The notes: generated by a model not told the origin, from the letters alone. Positions 50,633 to 61,354 are shown, counted from the first letter of the stretch. The stretch is 64,000 bases of DNA from Symbiodinium natans (GCA_905221605.1 CAJNDS010000157.1:148024-212023); one strand, 5' to 3'. Numbers and translations are program-made.

Positions 50633-50754
50633 TTCACTCTTGTGAAGGGAGTAGTGTTGGATGCTGATTAGTGTCACCTCGACCCCACCCCCCCGCCCAA
50701 ACAAAATGATCCGCGCCTTTAGTGTGGGGGGCGGGGGGGTCTGGCTGTATTTTA

Positions 50755-50925
50755 AATAAAATCGGATAATTTCAATAGGATCCATGTGGTTTTATAAGGG
50801 AAGAGTTTATCTGAATGAAAAGGGTTCCATATGATTTTAACAGGGATGAGTTGACATGAATTTACAAAGGATCCGTGTTTGTCTTTTCACCATTCCGGGA
50901 GGCTCTTCCAATTGATCCCGCTGAA
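50755..50925 (+). repeat. Dispersed AT-rich repeat, family C, forward copy
   Basis: AATAGGATCCATGTGGTTTT, TTCCATATGATTTTAACAGG and GAATTTACAAAGGATCCG follow each other at about 40-bp spacing, then CTTTTCACCATTCCGGGAGG, as in the inverted copy at 35.3 kb. Confidence 0.6.
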
Positions 50926-51069
50926 TAATATTCCGGAGTTTTTTTCCACAAGTCCGGGGGGGGGGGCACTAATTACGTTAGGTTCCTGAAAAAGGGGTCT
51001 CTCTAGCAATTTCTTGGAGTAGAAGTGAGTTTCGATTTCTGGAATTTCGGAATAGCCAGTATATATGCA

Positions 51070-51420
51070 AGCACGTGGGGCATATATATATATATATACA
51101 CACATATATACCGGCAACAGGGTTTCTCTTGTGCTTGGGTGTTTTTGAGTTGAGGAAAGGGCGTTTCAGAGGGAGGCTTCCAGGATTTGGGGTCCAACCC
51201 CAAACAGCTCCGACATCTGCAGCTGGCCTCGGACATGCTGGGCCTCGCTCTCCGCTCTGAGTTTGATCCTACGGGGTTTAGGGTTTTGGGCTTGGGGTGT
51301 AGCAGTGTAGCCCCTGGGGTTTCGGGTGTAGGGTTTGGGGTGTAGGGTATAGGGTTTGGGTTCTGTCACACGATCGACGTTTCAGCATCCTCAGTCCTTC
51401 TCTTTCTCCTGCCACCCGCA
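51070..51420. other. (TA)n and degenerate telomere-type text
   Basis: (TA)n and (CA/TA)n occupy 51070-51110. GGGTTTAGGGTTTTGGG and GGGTGTAGGGT words occupy 51275-51360. No gene is seen. Confidence 0.7.
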
Positions 51421-51884
51421 ATGTTTGGAAGGTACCTGCGGCTCAAGCTCGACTGTGGGCGGCTCGAAGCCACAGGCCAGGTGTTTCGGGTTTTGGGGCT
51501 TATCAGGTTTTGCTTCCAGGGTCTAGGGAGCTGTTGTTAAGGGTTGTTGGGCTCAGGGCCAAGGATTGAGGCAGTTCCTGTGCCACTCACTCCCAGGGTC
51601 TTGAAGGCCTGTTGCGTTTGCAGCGCACCAGGTTCTTCAGCACGTCTGCAGTTGCAGTATCTTTGACGAATCGAACCCAAAAACCCGCAATGCAGCTACG
51701 AACCTCACCAACAGGCCTTGAACCCTCTAGACTCTAGAACTTAGATGAAGGCTTGGGCATACTACTTCTCGTTTTGGGAGCAGTGGCCCTCCTGCTGTAT
51801 CTCGTCATCATCTACATGGCTGTTCGCGACAAGGCGACCTGGAAGTGCTTGAGGGATCCATTGGGGCAGGGCTGCGAGATTTGA
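51421..51884 (+). CDS. Gene fragment: first exon plus terminal transmembrane exon
   Basis: ATG 51421 opens MFGRYLRLKLDCGRLEATGQ and ends in phase 0 at CAG|GTGTTT. Downstream, after AACTTAG, the terminal exon 51745-51884 reads DEGLGILLLVLGAVALLLY, LVIIYMAVRDKATWK and CLRDPLGQGCEI, then TGA. The second exon encodes a clear single transmembrane helix with a short positively charged tail, which fits a type I membrane protein. That the two exons belong together is an inference from distance and strand. Confidence 0.45.
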
Positions 51885-52187
51885 GTAGGCTTAGTTTGTT
51901 CTACTGTTTGAGGAATCTGGGCTTCGAAGTGGCATTCAGTGAGCGCGTGATAGCGTGGAGGAGTTGAGGAGTTGATGCAAAGCATGAAGCAGCGCTTGCT
52001 TTTCAAGAAAAGATGTTGCAGCCATGCATTCTGACATGGTGCTGGGTTTTAGTTGGAAGAGCCGCATATCAAACTGTGATGTGCCAGGCTTTTTTGACCG
52101 ATGCCGAGGCAGGCTGTTAGCTCTGTCATCCTAGTTGTCAGCATTTTCTAGCAAAAGTTATATGCTGGTATGTGATCTGGGTCCAGT

Positions 52188-52409
52188 ATGTCTAAAGTCT
52201 TTCCGAGTGGTAATTGGGAAATTGCCTCTGATACGGGAGAGACGTGCCCTCCATCAATGTCCACTCCAAAACTTACTTGCTCAGTAAAGTGCACTGACAG
52301 TGCAGCCTGCACTATACCTGCTTCTTATAGTGGCCTTTGGGCATCAGGTCTTCCGTTGCTTGAAAGCCCATGGCTCATACTTTTGACGTTCCTGCGATGC
52401 TCTCTCTAG
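52188..52409 (+). CDS. Exon candidate, unknown protein
   Basis: The frame reads SKVFPSGNWEIASDTGETCP, PSMSTPKLTCSVKCTDSAAC and PLLESPWLILLTFLRCSL before TAG. Four closely spaced Cys residues are followed by a hydrophobic end. The family is unknown. Confidence 0.42.
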   Translation: MSKVFPSGNWEIASDTGETCPPSMSTPKLTCSVKCTDSAACTIPASYSGLWASGLPLLESPWLILLTFLRCSL

Positions 52410-52561
52410 CAACAGACTTTGTGCTATATTTGCTTTTGCTACTCCTCCTATGGATGCCTCCGACTGTTGCTACATCCTGTGACGACCAATGCTTCTATTG
52501 CTGCCTGTGAGTCTGGCATTTGTCTGCTGTTGTACAACGAATGACTTGAAGTACGACTTGC

Positions 52562-52810
52562 ATGTGCTCGCATACTGTTGTGTCCTTCATCGTGGACCTT
52601 GAGGTTGCGCAGCTGGTGCTGAAACGGGCCATGGCCTCAACATGGCAAAATGATCCAACATGGATGCCTGCACAGGGTCCTTGTATTCATTTAGCCTTGG
52701 TTGGAGGGGTCTCCAATGTTGAGAAACTCCAAATATCGCTGCTCATTGCTGCACTACGTGTCCATACTGCTACGGGCCTCATGAATACCGGCCTTGCGCG
52801 TACAAAGTGA
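52562..52810 (+). CDS. Exon candidate, unknown protein
   Basis: The frame reads CSHTVVSFIVDLEVAQLVLK, RAMASTWQNDPTWMPAQGPC and SNVEKLQISLLIAALRVHTA before TGA. Aliphatic-rich, well-mixed composition. It ends about 27 bp before a family B element. The family is unknown. Confidence 0.45.
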   Translation: MCSHTVVSFIVDLEVAQLVLKRAMASTWQNDPTWMPAQGPCIHLALVGGVSNVEKLQISLLIAALRVHTATGLMNTGLARTK

Positions 52811-52837
52811 TGCGGAGGGTTTCGTTTGGCATCTCTG

Positions 52838-52970
52838 AGGGTAGTTACATGGCCCATAATACGGTCCCGAACCTCCTCTAAAGGGTTCTGATGTATGTAT
52901 AGGGTCTACAAGGGGTATATAAGGGATGCCCTTTTTAAGGGCCCATACTAAGGGACCATGTAACTACCCT
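52838..52970. repeat. MITE-like fold-back element, family B
   Basis: AGGGTAGTTACATGGCCC at 52838-52855 faces GGGACCATGTAACTACCCT at 52952-52970. The last 30 bp are duplicated at 7.96 kb. The 40.09 kb element shares both ends. There is no coding capacity. Confidence 0.75.
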
Positions 52971-53168
52971 TAGAGCATCAAGGCGCCTGCCTGGGGTGGC
53001 TTTGATGCCAGGCACAACTGTGAGCCTTTCGGGTTTAAGGTCTCCAGTGCCGGCACCGTTCTGCTCTACCTCTTCAACCTTCGTAGCCTCTGCGCGTCTC
53101 CGAAGGCGTTCAGCGGGGTGCCAGGTTGGGGAGTGAAAGTTAGGTCTTAAGCTACTTTCCTCTCCAGG

Positions 53169-53242
53169 ACGAGTAGTTTTACTAGTAGAAGTAGCAGTAG
53201 CAGTACTAGTAGCAGTCGCAGTCGCAGTAGCAGCAGCAGGTG
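53169..53242 (+). repeat. (GTAGCA/GTC)n trinucleotide repeat
   Basis: A short mixed AGTA/GCAGTC triplet tract flanks the long minus-strand ORF at 53268. Confidence 0.85.
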
Positions 53243-53267
53243 CGACGGTTTTGAAGGATTTTTTTGT

Positions 53268-53921
53268 TCAGGCGCAAAAATGCTGTAAATGCCAGCGTTC
53301 TTGTTGGAGATTTTCTACTTGTTTTTTGTCATTTTCGGCGGTGTCGTCTTCATGGTCAAAAATCCAGGATCTGTTCTGATGATTTCCTCTTCGTGATTTT
53401 GCCGCAGTTGTCGTCCCAGAGGCTGCCTCGACTGCGGCTCTGGCCGCCGAACACAGGCCCGGTGCCCACACTGCAAGGCCACGGTCAAGAAAAAGCTGTC
53501 GACAATGGAGCCAAATCGACAATGGAGCCAAACTGATGGCTGCATCTGGGAAATGCTGCCAAACGGCAACGATCGGAGTCGCCAACCGGAAACAGCCGGC
53601 AACAGCGGCACACGGAAGGATCGCCGCATCCCCCATGGTGTTACACAGCCTTGGGTTTTTCACGGGCCCTTCATCTGGACCTGTCACATCAGCGGACGCG
53701 CATCCGGTAAATACCAGCATTCGCCCAGCATTTTTGTTTACGTGTTTTTTTGAAATTTCGCGTTGGAGATTCTGGACGAAATTTGGTGTTTTCGGGGCAA
53801 AAGTGCAGCCCACATCAGCTTTTTGGCGGTTACGTTCGTGCGAGCGAATGGCCAGAGCATCCATGCCCGCACGAGTGCGTGCGAATTGCCTGAGCATCCT
53901 TGCGAGTGGCAGAGCATCCAT
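53268..53921 (-). CDS. Open frame of 217 codons between microsatellites, unknown protein
   Basis: The minus-strand frame opens MDALPLARMLRQFARTRAGM and ends FDHEDDTAENDKKQVENLQQ then ERWHLQHFCA. The middle is Ala-rich and less convincing. A forward frame (53536-54000) is also open for 150 codons, so the whole segment is unusually stop-poor. Being framed by two GTA-type microsatellites it may be a mobile or recently copied segment; no transposase or reverse transcriptase motif is seen. Confidence 0.33.
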   Translation of the reverse strand: MDALPLARMLRQFARTRAGMDALAIRSHERNRQKADVGCTFAPKTPNFVQNLQREISKKHVNKNAGRMLVFTGCASADVTGPDEGPVKNPRLCNTMGDAAILPCAAVAGCFRLATPIVAVWQHFPDAAISLAPLSIWLHCRQLFLDRGLAVWAPGLCSAARAAVEAASGTTTAAKSRRGNHQNRSWIFDHEDDTAENDKKQVENLQQERWHLQHFCA

Positions 53922-53988
53922 GCTGGCACGATGGTTACGTCCATGTTACTGGTGCGTGCGTGTGATCTTGACGGTTGCCGCAGCATCC

Positions 53989-54864
<876 letters not shown>

Positions 54865-55040
54865 GCGCCGGGTTCGTATTTGACGCTATTATATTTTTGA
54901 TTATAGTCGTGGTTTATATCGGTTTTACAAGGTTTCGCCCTTGTGAAGACCACGCGTCACGAGGTTTTGTTTCTGTGGTTTTTTGGCGCAGCATGTTGTT
55001 TCGCAGCATTGGGCTTCCAGCATGGGGCGTTGTTTAGTTC
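54865..55040 (+). CDS. Weak exon candidate with hydrophobic segment
   Basis: Immediately after the microsatellite the frame reads GAGFVFDAIIFLIIVVVYIG, FTRFRPCEDHASRGFVSVVF and ends GLPAWGVV, TAG. It has one putative transmembrane helix. Alternative frames stop early. Confidence 0.3.
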
Positions 55041-55049
55041 CAATAAGCC

Positions 55050-55625
55050 CTGCCTGTAAACACCCCCTCCCACCTTGCAAGCCCCAGTCTGTGCAAGCCG
55101 AAAGACCTCAACCTAACCCCTGACCGGTAAACCCGCCCTCCCACCCCCAAACACCCGAAAAAAAACAGCAAGCCCGCAAGACCTCAACCTAACCCCTGAC
55201 TTGTAAACCGCCCTGCCACCCCATGCCCCCCCCCCCCCGCCTCAGACCCAAAAAAAAACAGAAAAAAAATCAGTGCAAGCCCGAAGTCGTGCAAGGCCAA
55301 AGCCTTCCTAAACCCGTACCTCTAAACCCGCCCTCCCCCCCAAAGGTGCTGGCGTGAGGTCCAAAAGGATTCTGACACATCGCATTGCAACCCCAAATGC
55401 CTTGACCTCTCCAAACACCCCCCCCCCCCCCAAAAAAAAAAAAAAAGGATGTCACATCTCCAAGTCAGCCCCAAGCTAAAGCCTAAAACCTAAACTCGAA
55501 ACTTAAACCCTAAGCCACCAAAAAAGCAGTGCGAAAACTCCAAGAACGAGAGCCATCTAATGTATAGGTTAGCATGATCGTAAAGATCCCCCCCCCACCC
55601 CCCCACCCCACCCCCCACCCAAGAA
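55050..55625 (+). repeat. Direct repeats and C/A tracts
   Basis: GACCTCAACCTAACCCCTGAC occurs at about 55105 and 55181 within a unit of about 76 bp; a third, diverged unit follows. C14, C13 and A15-type tracts are frequent. No gene is seen. Confidence 0.7.
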
Positions 55626-56352
55626 GTGACGCACCAATTGCACCGAAATCATGCGTTAAAAAGACGCCAGTGTTTTCAGGGCAGGACTGCTGAAAAAAAT
55701 ACCCTCGACACTTTTGGTAAAAATGAGCTGAAACGTGGTAGTAGTGGTAGTAGTAGTAGTAGTAGAAGAAGAAACGGTAGCAGTTGCAGAAGAAGAGTTC
55801 CGTACAGCGACTAGCAGCGACTAGCACAATGCTGTGCGGAGGTCCAGCTCCATACAATGCTGGACACGTCCGAAGAGAAGACTCGTGACATAACTTTGGA
55901 GGACGGCACCACTGGTCGGACTTGGCAGAGTGTAGTTTACTGAGGTGTAGTGTCGCATAGCACAGCATGGTGGAGAGAAGTGGAGTATCGTACAGTGTAG
56001 TGCAGTATCGCATCATTGCAGTGTAGAACAGCCTTCGTTCCTTCATGGAGTCCTGGTCTATACTACAGGATACTGCAGACAGCGGGGGGGGGGGGGGGGG
56101 GCTTGTTGGGGTTTCGGTTCGGGGCCTGAAGCAAAGTAACTTAAACCTTCGAGCCCTTGAGCTAGCCATAGCGTGCACGTGTACAATGTAAACTGTACTG
56201 GAAGCTGTACCACCTTATAGCTCCAAATGCGGAGCCCAAAACGTGACGAGCTTGCAAGCCCAAACCATCCCAAACCCCTAAATTGAAAGTTAGTCAACTC
56301 CTGCACGGTTTCGATTGCATCTATCAGAACCAGAAGTTATTCCCCTTAACAG
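55626..56352. other. No confirmed gene
   Basis: Contains a short (GTA)n at 55738-55765, GTGTAGTG-type words at 55928-56025 and a G19 tract at 56083-56101. A 222-codon minus-strand frame spans all of these simple repeats and is probably incidental. Confidence 0.4.
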
Positions 56353-56506
56353 CGCCAGGAGTTTCTGGACCTGTCTGCTGGTGTCACAGCCAGAGACACG
56401 GCTGGCAACACGGCCGGCGACACAGCCGATGAGGGCCTCCGAAGCAGGGTGGCCCATTTCCTGGGCTTTCTGGCAGGGGAGGACCGGAAGCCATTGTTCA
56501 GGGCTG
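56353..56506 (+). CDS. Exon candidate, unknown protein
   Basis: After CTTAACAG the frame reads QEFLDLSAGVTARDTAGNTA, GDTADEGLRSRVAHFLGFLA and GEDRKPLFRAEG, reaching GT near 56507. A short TAGNTAGDTAD internal repeat is visible. The opposite strand is also open, but with a less balanced composition. The family is unknown. Confidence 0.43.
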
Positions 56507-56703
56507 AGGGTTCTGGTCTTGGCTAGTGTTTTGATGCAAACACGGGGATCCATAGCGTTATTGTGTGGCCTTGTTTCTTTTTTTTCGGAATGTAAAATGT
56601 CAGTTTGGCTCTTGCTGAGTAGCTGCTCCTCAGGACAAACCTAAACAAGTACTGTTCAGCTGGTGTTCCACGTTGCTCTTGTAGGCCGAACCCACAGCAA
56701 GCA

Positions 56704-57045
56704 TTGAGCAACACCTTTAAGTATGAACAGCATTCAACTTGTAGTTGTCATAACCCAAGCTCAGCGCATAGCAGGCATCGCAGACGTGATTACTTTGTTT
56801 TCGCTTTGTTTGCCGAGTATAAAGCAACTTCGTATTGTGTGAGCTATGGTTGGGGATTCATGCAGTTGGTTCACACCAGCATAAACCCTAGTAGCTTTCT
56901 TCCTGAGGACTTGGCCTTGTTCATAAACAAGGGCAGTCGAGAGGCGTTCTTCCCCAAGCAGCGGCTAGCCCCTTTGGCCAATGTCGTCCCCTGGCTTTCA
57001 AATTTGGGATGGGCGCAGCGCCTTTCTTGCATTTGTCGGCCTTGA
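56704..57045 (+). CDS. Open frame of about 113 codons, unknown protein
   Basis: The frame contains RDYFVFALFAEYKATSYCVS, YGWGFMQLVHTSINPSSFLP, EDLALFINKGSREAFFPKQR and VPWLSNLGWAQRL before TGA. No ATG opens it, so it is probably an internal-to-terminal exon. A second frame at 56740-56840 (TQAQRIAGIADVITLFSLC) is also protein-like. The family is unknown. Confidence 0.45.
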   Translation: MSNTFKYEQHSTCSCHNPSSAHSRHRRRDYFVFALFAEYKATSYCVSYGWGFMQLVHTSINPSSFLPEDLALFINKGSREAFFPKQRLAPLANVVPWLSNLGWAQRLSCICRP

Positions 57046-57458
57046 GCTTGCCACCCCTGATAGCTTCATTGCCTCAAATCTGCACCCACAGATATCCCCC
57101 AGTCCTATGCCTGATCCTCAGCGGTTAACCCTAGCACTACATCCAAATTCCTGAAACCCCTACCCCTGAGCATCAAGCTTCTGCTGCAACTCCTGTGTGA
57201 AGTTGTGAGAAAGTAGAGCAAGATGTCATCGTCTTCACCCCGCCTACAACAGGTCTGTTGCCTACTTTTTGTGGGCGTGCTACCACTCATGATCCAGAAG
57301 GGCATGGACACTCTGCTGCCTCGTTGGGCCAGGTTTACGGGGGTGCTTGGGGTGAGGGATTTTTGTGGCCAGGGCCTGGCAAGTTGCCGATGTACTTCTT
57401 GACAGGTTAGAGATTTATGATGCCTGACATGAGCCCCAAGCCCCAAACACCGGCCCAG

Positions 57459-57909
57459 ATGAAGCAGATGCCTTGGCAAATGCCAAGAATTTGCTAGAAT
57501 ACGAACAGGAATCAGAGCGAGAGGAGCAGGCCAAGGCCAAACATTATGAGGACTGGGAGAAAGACGTGCTATGGAAACGAAACATAAGCGACCTCGAGTG
57601 CAAGTTTTGCAGACCAACCTCACGGAGGCTGATATGGACCTTCAGCCACAACCAGTTGCTATTCAAACCTCAAAACGCCAACCTGCATCTGAGACACCCT
57701 CAAATCTCATCCCCGAGCGCATGCCAGAAACACTCCAGAAACCATGGCGACGAGATTCAGGTTAGTTTCTTATGTGTGGCTCTGCTGCTGCACCCCCAAG
57801 TTAGCAGGCCCCAGAGGTGCGACAAAGTTTAAGCAGAGCCAAGGACAGGCTTTTCGACCCGCCAGGTATCGAAGATGTGAAGCTTGGCAGCCTCAAAGAG
57901 CACCATTGA
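57459..57909 (+). pseudogene. Coiled-coil-like coding segment with frame break
   Basis: Frame A (57459-57570) reads DEADALANAKNLLEYEQESE, REEQAKAKHYEDWEKD. Frame B (57565-57760) continues METKHKRPRVQVLQTNLTEA, DMDLQPQPVAIQTSKRQPAS and PERMPETLQKPWRRDS. A 44-bp intron-like gap (GTTAGT...GTTAG) is followed by 57805-57909: QAPEVRQSLSRAKDRLFDPP, GIEDVKLGSLKEHH, TGA. The acidic/basic composition is continuous, but frame changes near 57568 and the final join fits frame A, not B. Either an indel (real or assembly) or a missed micro-intron is present. No family is recognised. Confidence 0.55.
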
Positions 57910-58340
57910 TAGATATAGCTGTCCATGCAGTTGTTTCCTTTGGTTCTATCTCTTCAATCAGAATCACACTACTTTGGCAGGGTTCCTGGTTGGCGATGTG
58001 TTTTGCGAAGGTTGGTGCTGTCACTTCGGTAAATTCGGTGTTGGGAGCTTTGGTGTTTCTCTTGCGCTCTGCTTGTTTGTGCCTGTGTTCATAGTGGACC
58101 GAGCGGTGTGCTTTTATCTGTAATCTTGCTGTTATACGGTTCCAGTTCAACTTGCTGGCTCGGCAGTTTCTTGAGTTGCGCACTTGCAGCCTGATGTGCT
58201 CACGTGTTGAACGCGCAGCCTCAAGGCTGGGAGGAGCCCCGTTTCAAAGACAGGCAGAGGCGCAGGCGTAGGCACAGGCAGAGGCACAGGCGCACGCAGA
58301 GAGAGCTAGAGAGACACAGTATCGTAGTGCAGTTGAGTTT

Positions 58341-58701
58341 AGTTCTTGCCTGTGCTCAGGAGAGCTCATCCGACAAACCTATTCCTCCAACCGGAGTCTG
58401 GATTTGACTTCCTCCTCCTCGTGGAGCAAGGGAAGCCACCGGTTCTGCAACTTGGCGTTAGAAACCTTGATGTCTGCGGAGGCCAGGGTCAAGGACCTTG
58501 GACTTCTTAGAAGGTCTCGAGGGCATGTACCTGTCTCCAGGATTGATGCCCTCCGTTTCCACCCGGCCAACCGAGGCATGTCAAAACGAAGTTCCAGCAG
58601 ACTTCGATCCTCTGCTTGCTGATGCCGTAGTGCTTGTTTGGTTTGCGGAGCCCTCTGCCCGTCTGGCTCTGCATGCCATGAGACCCTCCGGTCTGATGTG
58701 A
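58341..58701 (+). pseudogene. Coding segment with one frame break, unknown protein
   Basis: The first frame reads FLPVLRRAHPTNLFLQPESG, FDFLLLVEQGKPPVLQLGVR and NLDVCGGQGQG. Around 58490 the sense shifts frame to LDFLEGLEGMYLSPGLMPSV, STRPTEACQNEVPADFDPLL, ADAVVLVWFAEPSARLALHA and MRPSGLM, TGA. Both parts look coding and adjoin without room for a normal intron. A single-base indel (mutation or assembly error) is likely. The family is unknown. Confidence 0.52.
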
Positions 58702-58977
58702 GTAGAAGACAAAAAGGTCTAGCTGCTAGCCTGGAGCTGATGAAGGCATGTTGCCATCCTCGCCACCTAATTTCAAATTCCCAGATCCAGCGACTTTGAC
58801 CGTATATTCTGCGTATTGTAACAATAATAAGCTACTGGTAGAATAGCTTTCATTTTCAACGATGACGTTCTGATCAGCTTTCTTCAACTAGGGTCCAACA
58901 CTCTGGATCAGCCAAAGCAATGGGGGAGCAAGGCAACAATCGCAACTCTGTTGTCTCGTTTTCTGTGACTGAGGAGG

Positions 58978-59131
58978 GTCAGCATTTGCTGCCCAGAGAA
59001 CTCGAAGAACTGCAACTTCAGAGAGTTCAACCATTCACTGGTGGAATTCGACGACAAGCAGAAGATTGTGGATGTGCCTCTCAAAGATGGTGCGTCAACC
59101 AACTGCACGCTCACAGCTCTGGGCCTCAGGG
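58978..59131 (+). CDS. Exon candidate, Cys-containing secreted-type protein
   Basis: The frame reads VSICCPENSKNCNFREFNHS, LVEFDDKQKIVDVPLKDGAS and TNCTLTALGLR, with potential N-glycosylation sites NHS and NCT. Two overlapping frames are also open, but this one has the most natural composition. The exon probably ends at CTCAG|GGCGAG or a few bases later. The family is unknown; an extracellular domain is a guess from Cys and sequons. Confidence 0.48.
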
Positions 59132-59432
59132 CGAGAAACAGAGGGTGTAGTAGGCTGGTAGTCGGCTCAACCTGGTGCACGTCATTTTCTTTCGCTGCTA
59201 GACTCGTCGTAGGGCTTTTTCTAAGACGGCTAGATAAGCCGGTGGCTCTTCTAACGACTGGGAAAAGCGGTGGTTTTTCCAGGTGCCCTACTAACACATG
59301 AGTATTACAAAGCTCATGCAGTGGTGAGGCATGCGTAATCAGAGCCCCTGAAAAAGCAGAGGACGAGGGTCGCGGAGCCCTTTTTGTCCTGTATTTTAGC
59401 ATGAGACAGTGGTTCGGAAGCCGAAACAACAG

Positions 59433-59570
59433 CTACCCCTTGTGAGGATTGAGCAGGTCGGCAAGGACGTCGCGGCAGATCAGGGTCGAGTCATTGGACA
59501 CCTTTCGCCCCGTGGTGCAGTTGCAGCTGTTTTGGGTGGTCTTCTATACTTGGTCATACTATGCTGCTTC
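59433..59570 (+). CDS. Exon candidate with transmembrane segment
   Basis: After GAAACAACAG the frame reads LPLVRIEQVGKDVAADQGRV, IGHLSPRGAVAAVLGGLLY and LVILCC. A charged first half followed by a hydrophobic helix suggests the edge of a membrane segment. The 3' boundary is not clear because the downstream sequence becomes CATAC-rich. The family is unknown. Confidence 0.43.
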
Positions 59571-59854
59571 ATCCTTCATAATACAGCATACCATGTCGTA
59601 CCATACTGTCTGATACAGTCAAGTTTACATGTGGTTTGACATTTACAAAATAGAGTATACCACCATATACTATACTTTACATTATACACTATATACTAGA
59701 GACCATACATTCATACTATATCACAATACAGAAAGGGTGCGGAACAAACTTTTTTCGCTCTCATTCCCTTACCACGAGTATTTAGTCGTGTTTGGGATTT
59801 ACACTTGAGATGTATTTTATGTATAAGTACCTTATAAGTAGGCGAAGTCATGTG

Positions 59855-59882
59855 TAATCCGAGCTCCTGTTTAATTGGTGGG

Positions 59883-59922
<40 letters not shown>

Positions 59923-60436
59923 ACAATAAGGAAAGCAGGGTTCCGCAATAGTTGGACCATGGCCCCGTATGGTTTCTCTGCTTCAAGGTTTCTTTCAAGA
60001 CTACAGGACCAGGGCTCCCCACGGGCCGGGGCTTCCCATAATTCTGGCCCCATTCTATTAATGTGACTCTGCCTTTCCCTGCCAGAGCCCGTAAGGGGTA
60101 GCTCAGGAAAGAATGAAAATTTCTCTCCTCCAGTAAGCAATCACATAAGAAATCCTTGCTTTCTGAAGGCCCTCAGCTTCCAGAAAACCGAAGCACCGGC
60201 TTCCTTAAAGCTTTTCCTTTTAAGCTTCAAGGTTTCTTTCAAGACTACGGGCTTCAAGCTTTCCGAAAGGCAGAGTTTCAAAATTTGACAACACCCCCCC
60301 CAAAAAAATTTCTTTAAATGTGGAGGGTTTGGCCCATACGAAATCCATCGTAATGGAAAGTAGTCTTCCGGCGGGAATCCGGGCAAAAAAAACTTCTTTA
60401 AATATGGGGGGTTAAATTAAACAGGAGCTCGGATTA
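59855..60436. mobile_element. Non-autonomous TIR element, 582 bp
   Basis: A perfect 22-bp terminal inverted repeat (TAATCCGAGCTCCTGTTTAA at the left, extended by TT) is found at 59855-59876 and 60415-60436. AGTCA occurs just outside the right end and four bases outside the left end, a possible target duplication. Inside are G9C36 (59878-59922), a duplicated TTCAAGGTTTCTTTCAAGAC (59983 and 60229) and two TTTCTTTAAAT/CTTCTTTAAAT words. No transposase is encoded. Confidence 0.75.
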
Positions 60437-60697
60437 AGTCACTTGTGTCTCCCAGGTAGTGGGTAAATTGAATGAGGACTTAAGATGAAGATCTAAGTTG
60501 GTTGCAGTTTTTGTCCTTGTGGTTACTACTTGGCACTTATGTTATAGTTTTAATGAACTTGTGTTTTGACAGGTTTCGTACGTTTTCGCAAGACAATATG
60601 GCATTGAAAAAATAATGTGTTGGTGAGGTCTGGTGAAGAGATGTCGTTGGATGCACTCCATTAAATTCGCGGCAGCTTTGGCCTTTTGTTGTTGCAG

Positions 60698-60771
60698 AAA
60701 GCATACGGGAAGTTCTTGTCCACTTTGGTGTCATGGCTGCTCCACAAGGAGGAGCCCCGACCGGCTCTTTG
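60698..60771 (+). CDS. Exon candidate, unknown protein
   Basis: After TTGTTGCAG the frame reads ESIREVLVHFGVMAAPQGGA then PTGSL and ends at TTG|GTATCC in phase 0. It is short, but has good boundaries and composition. The family is unknown. Confidence 0.42.
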
Positions 60772-60849
60772 GTATCCATACAGCGCACGTCCTGGCGCGT
60801 GTGCTTACACAGCTCTTGGCCGAAAACTTACGAATCGGTATGCTTGACC

Positions 60850-61110
60850 ATGTCCGCGGGACGCCAAGGGAAAACCACTAAAAAGGAGGGCGCGGCATGT
60901 CCGCGGGGGTCCGCGTAGATGTCCGCGCCACATGCCGCAATATGCAGACCTGCACGCGGGCTGCGTGTTTGGGCATGTCCGCGCTGCCACCGAAACTTGG
61001 GGAGTTTTGCTCCTTGTTACAGAAAAGTCTCGTTGCTTTCGAGTTAGCTCCTCTACCAATATGACCATGCCCTCCTGGTGGAGAACCGAAGGTTCGAGTG
61101 TCGCCTGGCT
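60850..61110 (+). repeat. Interspersed CATGTCCGCG motif
   Basis: CATGTCCGCG or GATGTCCGCG occurs at least four times between 60850 and 60990, with GCGCCACATGCCGC-like variants. No coding frame is preferred. Confidence 0.5.
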
Positions 61111-61354
61111 TTTCTAGGAACTTGGCATGCCGGGTTTTACGCATGGATTTAGCGTTCCGACTTCAGAGGTTGTGTAAGCTTGCACATGCCATCAGCAGCA
61201 CTTCTATTCCAGTTCGTGAACGTAATTTCTCGAAAAGCCAGCTAGCCCAGGCGCGGCAAAAAAATAAGACCGCGCTTTTCGATAAGAACTTATGATGAAC
61301 ATATGGGCGCGGCTCAAAAGTCTAGGTATGTAACTGGCTCCCGGACGTCTTTCC

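Noticed and set aside
55510-56178. 222-codon minus-strand ORF
   Set aside because: It spans a G19 tract, a (GTA)n tract and a polyC region, so its openness reflects simple repeats.
57105-57623. 172-codon minus-strand ORF
   Set aside because: It is the shadow of the acidic coiled-coil-like forward frame; its His/Arg/Ser/Pro composition is typical of a complement.
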